Source: a bacterium
GTDB taxonomy: Bacteria > Chloroflexota > Dormibacteria > Aeolococcales > Bog-877
Length of the DNA: 7,669 nucleotides
Assembly: GCA_021798435.1 (NCBI GenBank)
Contig: JAJZGN010000093.1
Span: 1-7,669, forward strand
Reading direction: 5' to 3'
The translations under genes were made by a program, and so were the position numbers. The stretch's first letter is position 1. Each line of letters begins with the position of its first letter. A model generated the notes under the pieces. It saw only the letters and a list, made by a program, of their open reading frames with translations, was not told where the DNA came from and searched no databases. This document shows positions 4,224-7,669 of the stretch, one piece after another.

Positions 4224-6039
4224 GTGCCTGGCGATATCCGTGACTTCCTGTCCGCCCCGGTGTGGCGGGCCCTGGACGTGGACGACCAGGGACGGGTCCT
4301 GGCAGGCTGCGACGCTCCGGGCACCTTCCAACTGGTGGAACTGGCCTTGGACGGCACCCCCACCTGGCTCACCGACCTCCCCGGCGGCTGCTCTGGGCGG
4401 TACCTACCCGGAGAACGCCGGGTGGTGGTGGCGCATGACCAGGACGGCGACGAGCGCAGCCAGCTGTCGCTGCTGGACTTGGACCAGCCCTTGCCCTGTC
4501 CAGTGGGGCCCGCCGGGCTCCGCCCGCTGGTTCGCGATCCCCGGCACCTGCACCTGCTGGTCGCGGTGCGCGCCGGCCAGGTGGTCTACGCCACCAACCG
4601 GCGCAACGGGGTCGACTTCGACGTGGTGCTCCGTGACCTGACGACGGGAGCAGAGCGCGAGCTGTACGCCGCAGGCGGCATGGTCGAGGAGGTTTCGCTC
4701 TCCCCGTCCGGGGGGGGTGGCGGTTCTGTCCCTCGCCGCCAGGAGCCCGATGTCCGAGCAACTTCTCCTGGTGGACGGCATCGGCGGCCCGTCCCGCGCG
4801 CTCACCGAGGCCAACCGGCCCGCCCAGCACCGATTCCCGGCCTTCGCTGGCCCTTCAGGACTGGTTGTCACCACCGACCGCGACCGGGAGCACACGGTCG
4901 TCGCCGGCCTGGACCTCAAGGGCCGGCGGTGGCGCGAGCTCATCTCCCGTCCGGGACTGGACGTGAGCGGACACCTCGCACCGGCTTCCTCCCGCCTGCT
5001 GCTGAGGGTCAACCGGGGGGGGCGGGCGGAGCTCGAGCTCCATGCCCTGGACGGCGCGCGCCAGCCGCTCCCGGTCGCCCTTCCCGGCGCCGGGTGGACC
5101 GGCGAGCCCACCCTCCCGGCTCCGGTCTGGGCACCCTCTTCGAGGTGGGTCGCCGTCTCCTTCAGTAGCCCCACGGTGCCTGGGGACGCCTTGAGGGTGG
5201 ATGCCCGGACCGGCGCGGTGACCACCGTGGCCAGCAGCCGGGGAGCCTTCGGCGCCATAAGGCTCACCGAACCCACCCTGCAGCTGGTACCGTCCCCGGC
5301 CGGACGGCCAATCCCGTGCTGGGTGTATGCGCCCGCCTCGCCTCCATCCCGGCTCGCCGGCTCGGCGGTCATCGTGGTCCATGGCGGCCCGGAGTCCCAG
5401 TCGGTCGCCACCTTCAACCCGGTGATTCAGGGCCTGGCGGCGGCGGGACACACGGTTCTCGTCCCCAACGTCCGCGGCTCCACCGGCTATGGACGCAGCT
5501 GGTACTCGGCGGACGACGGCCGCCGGCGGCTGAACGCGGTCGCCGACCTCGAGGCCATCCACGCCTGGCTGCCGCAGGTGGGCGTCGACCCGTCCCGGGC
5601 AGCCCTCTGGGGGGCCTCGTACGGCGGCTACATGGTCCTCGCCGGCCTGGCTCTCCAGCCCCAGCTCTGGGCTGCGGGGGTGGATATCGTCGGTATGTCC
5701 TCCTTGGTCAGCTTCCTGCGCAACACCTCCGGATATCGGCGGGCGGCCCGGGAGCGCGAGTACGGCTCCCTGGAGGCCGACCTGGACCTCCTGGAGCGGG
5801 CCTCCCCGCTCTCCAGGGTGGACAGGGTTCGCGCCCCACTCTTCATGATCCACGGCGCCAACGATCCTCGAGTGCCCCTCAGCGAGGCGGAGCAGCTGGC
5901 GCAGCGCCTCTCCGAGAGGCACGTGGAGTGCCACCTCCTGGTGTACCCCGACGAGGGCCACGGTCTGGCCCGCCGCCGCAACCGCCTCGATGCCTACCCT
6001 CGGGCGCTGGAGTTTCTGGCTCGCCACCTGGGCGCCTGA
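4224..6039 (+). CDS. S9-family serine peptidase (prolyl oligopeptidase / acylaminoacyl peptidase type), frameshifted
   Basis: The reading frame from GTG 4224 runs to a G8 run at 4710-4717 and continues one frame over from 4717 to the TGA at 6039. Removing one G joins them as SPSG-G-VAVLSLAARS, giving 604 residues, normal for the family. The first 330 or so residues are blade-like repeats of a beta-propeller (LSLLDLDQ, VVYATNRRNGVDFDVVLRDL, LELHALDG). The rest is an alpha/beta hydrolase: HGGPE near 386 (oxyanion region), NVRGSTGYGRSW, nucleophile GASYGGYM (Ser465), HGANDPRVP (Asp547) and DEGHG (His579). The triad is intact. These cytosolic enzymes cleave short peptides or acyl-amino acids. The domains look undamaged and no other break is seen, so a base-calling error or a very recent mutation is likelier than an old pseudogene. 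The gene stands alone, divergent from the EamA gene. Confidence 0.85.
4710..4717 (+). other. G8 homopolymer at the frameshift in the peptidase gene
   Basis: Eight consecutive G separate the two halves of the peptidase frame. Seven G (or ten) would restore it. The shift falls in the propeller domain at about residue 163. Confidence 0.8.
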
Positions 6040-6061
6040 GAGGGCGGGCGCGAGCTCCGCC

Positions 6062-6067
6062 TATACT
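6062..6067 (+). promoter_or_regulatory. Candidate -10 box (TATACT) for the DHA2 transporter gene
   Basis: TATACT differs from the TATAAT consensus at one base and is the best -10 match I noticed in the window. It starts 23 bases after the peptidase stop, so the exporter probably has its own promoter. The -35 region (about 6039-6044) does not match TTGACA. Confidence 0.45.
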
Positions 6068-6124
6068 CGAGGCGTACTGGCGCGCGGGGTGCTGAGCGCG
6101 CCGCCCATCATTCCAGGTGCCCGC

Positions 6125-7606
6125 TTGTCCCAGGCCTCAGGCCATCCGCGTCGCTGGCTGATTCTCGCCGTGGTCACCGTGGTGGCCTTCATCGGCAATG
6201 TCGACGCCACCATCGTGGTGGTCGGGCTGCCTCGAATCGTCCAGGGCCTGCACACCACCATCACCACCGGGCTCTGGACCCTCACCGGCTACATCATCAC
6301 CAGCACGGTCTTCCTGCTGCCGGCGGGGCGGTGGTCGGACGTAGTGGGGCGCAAGCGGATCTTCCTGTTCGGCGTAGGGCTCTTCGGGGTGGGGACGGTC
6401 CTCTGCGGTCTCGCCCCCACTGGAGAGGCCCTGGTGGGATGGCGGCTCCTGCAGGGGGTGGGGGCGGCCCTCTCCTCCGCCACCGCGGTCCCGCTCATCG
6501 CCGGTGCTTTCCCCGCGGCCCAGACCGGCCGGGCCCTCGGGATCAACTCGACCGCCTGGGTGATGGGCTCCGTCGTGGGCCCGGTGGCGGGTGGGGCCCT
6601 GGTGGGGAGTCTGGGTTGGAGGTGGATCTTCTTTGTCACCGTCCCCTTCGCCGTGGCCGGGCTCGCGGCTGGAGCGTACTGGCTGCCAGCCGACCACGCC
6701 TCCCGGCGGGGAGTCAGCACCGACTGGGTGGGAGCGGGCGCCTTCACGGTGGCGCTGGTGGCCCTGCTCGTGGCCCTCTCGGAGGGACTCGCCTGGGGCT
6801 GGGGTTCGGCGCGGATCGTGGGGCTCTTCGTGGTCTCGGCCGTCGCGCTGGCGGGGTTCACGGGATGGGAGCTGCGCTCCCGTCTGCCCACCTTCGACCT
6901 TCGGCTCCTGCACCGGCCCCAGCTCCGCGGTGCGCTGGCGGTGGTCGTCTTCTACTCCACCGGCATGTTCGCCACCACCTTCCTGCTCACCTTCTACCTC
7001 CAGGGAGCGCTCCGGCTCAGCCCACTCGACGCCGGGCTGGCGCTGCTTCCCATCGCCGTGCCCCAACTCGGACTCGCCCCTCTGGGTGGCGCCTTGGCCG
7101 ACCGCTTCGGCGCCGCCCGGCCCGTGATGCTGGGGCTGGCCCTGCTCATCTGCGGGGCCCTCTTGCTGAGCCGTCTCGGCACCCGATTGGACCTGGCCGC
7201 GGTGGTCCTGCCACTATTCCTGGTCTCCGCCGGCAACGGGTTCGCCTGGCCGGCGCTGACCAAGGCGGTGGTGTCCTCGGTTCCGCGGGAACGCACCGGC
7301 GTGGCCTCGGGGATGTTCTTCACCCTGCGCAACGTCGGGATGGCCCTCTCCTTCACCCTCGCCCTGGTGGTGGCCGAGGCCAGCCTCCCGCCCCAGCTGG
7401 CGGTCAGGGTGTTCCTGGGTGCGGGCGGGGTGCTGAGCGGGCACCTGGGCCGAGCGCTGGTCCAGTCCACGGACGCCGGGTTCCGGGTCTTCGCGGGCTT
7501 CTGCCTGGTGGCCCTAGTTCTCGCGGTCACCCTGCTCCGCGCCCGTCGGGCCCCTGAGGAGGCTCCCCAGCCCGCGGCCGCAGGTGGCGCCGCGACGCCT
7601 TCTTGA
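6125..7606 (+). CDS. DHA2-family MFS multidrug exporter (EmrB/QacA-like, 14 helices)
   Basis: This is a drug:H+ antiporter of the inner membrane, 493 residues from TTG 6125, the usual length for 14-helix DHA2 proteins. Helix 1 carries the family signature NVDATIVVVGLP (Asp27). Motif A is at 67-78 (AGRWSDVVGRKR), the RLLQGVGAA helix 4 motif at about 107-115, and antiporter motif C at about 148-160 (GSVVGPVAGGALVG), followed by WRWIFFVTVPF. The second half has the conserved LPTFDLRLLHRPQLRG loop and FYLQGALRLSPLDAGLALLP. The tail is Ala/Pro-rich. The frame stays open upstream, but earlier starts overlap the peptidase or precede the TATACT box. TTG 6125 has AGGTG 5 bases before it. GTG 6089 (505 residues) is the alternative and lacks an SD. 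The substrate is unknown; no TetR-type regulator is adjacent. Confidence 0.87.
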   Translation: MSQASGHPRRWLILAVVTVVAFIGNVDATIVVVGLPRIVQGLHTTITTGLWTLTGYIITSTVFLLPAGRWSDVVGRKRIFLFGVGLFGVGTVLCGLAPTGEALVGWRLLQGVGAALSSATAVPLIAGAFPAAQTGRALGINSTAWVMGSVVGPVAGGALVGSLGWRWIFFVTVPFAVAGLAAGAYWLPADHASRRGVSTDWVGAGAFTVALVALLVALSEGLAWGWGSARIVGLFVVSAVALAGFTGWELRSRLPTFDLRLLHRPQLRGALAVVVFYSTGMFATTFLLTFYLQGALRLSPLDAGLALLPIAVPQLGLAPLGGALADRFGAARPVMLGLALLICGALLLSRLGTRLDLAAVVLPLFLVSAGNGFAWPALTKAVVSSVPRERTGVASGMFFTLRNVGMALSFTLALVVAEASLPPQLAVRVFLGAGGVLSGHLGRALVQSTDAGFRVFAGFCLVALVLAVTLLRARRAPEEAPQPAAAGGAATPS

Positions 7607-7639
7607 GGGGCGGCGTCGGGAGATCGCTCCCCGCCGACG
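7593..7639 (+). terminator. Overlapping inverted repeats at the end of the DHA2 gene, possible terminator
   Basis: CGACGCC (7593-7599) pairs with GGCGTCG (7612-7618) across the stop codon. Alternatively GGGAG (7618-7622) pairs with CTCCC (7627-7631) around an ATCG loop, with outer CGTC (7614-7617) against GACG (7636-7639). The two folds exclude each other. No T-run follows. Confidence 0.35.
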
Positions 7640-7669
7640 GGGCCGTCAGCTGCGCCCGGGTCCCCGCCT

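Noticed and set aside
2822..4372. The 516-codon minus-strand frame that ends in thioredoxin, read as a large fusion protein
   Set aside because: Only the last 125 residues look like protein. The rest is antisense or off-frame to the EamA gene and the start of the peptidase. A good SD and ATG at 3199 mark the true start.
7646..7669. Possible 3' end of a leftward gene (RRGPGRS then TGA on the minus strand)
   Set aside because: Only seven codons are visible. It would place a convergent gene beyond the right edge, but nothing in seven residues can support that.

Overview
The window is very GC-rich (by eye about 70 %). It starts genes with GTG and TTG as readily as ATG and has several starts with no Shine-Dalgarno (SD) sequence. 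That fits a high-GC terrestrial bacterium such as an actinobacterium or a Dormibacterota/Chloroflexota-type lineage. No rRNA or marker protein is present to decide, so the taxon is left open. I found no tRNA, IS element, CRISPR array or phage gene.

Layout. (1) 1-712, leftward: a TTG-started small single-pass membrane protein overlaps by 11 bases the start of a second membrane protein that runs off the left edge and looks like the N-terminus of a sensor histidine kinase. A triple 11-bp-period repeat, of the kind OmpR/PhoB response regulators bind, lies upstream. (2) 713-1122: about 400 bases without a gene, rich in perfect hairpins and with a T-box-like motif, forming a probable structured leader of the next gene. 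(3) 1123-2391, rightward: an MFS exporter starting at TTG behind a strong SD. (4) 4137-2403, leftward: an EamA/DMT transporter, then a thioredoxin and an OsmC-type peroxiredoxin two bases apart. A perfect CsoR/CstR-type palindrome lies in the thioredoxin promoter. (5) 4224-6039, rightward and divergent from the EamA gene: an S9 prolyl-oligopeptidase family serine peptidase broken by one extra G in a run of eight. (6) 6125-7606: a DHA2-family (EmrB/QacA-like) MFS exporter behind a TATACT -10 box.

How it fits together. This is a patchwork of short transcription units, not one operon. Three are transport proteins (two MFS, one DMT). The thioredoxin and OsmC pair form a thiol-redox unit that the operator ties to a metal- or sulfur-sensing repressor. 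The left-edge pair looks like the membrane part of an autoregulated two-component system. The strongest leads are the CsoR/CstR-type operator, the 11-bp triple repeat, the structured leader at 713-1122 and the homopolymer frameshift in the peptidase. No wholly new multi-gene system is evident.
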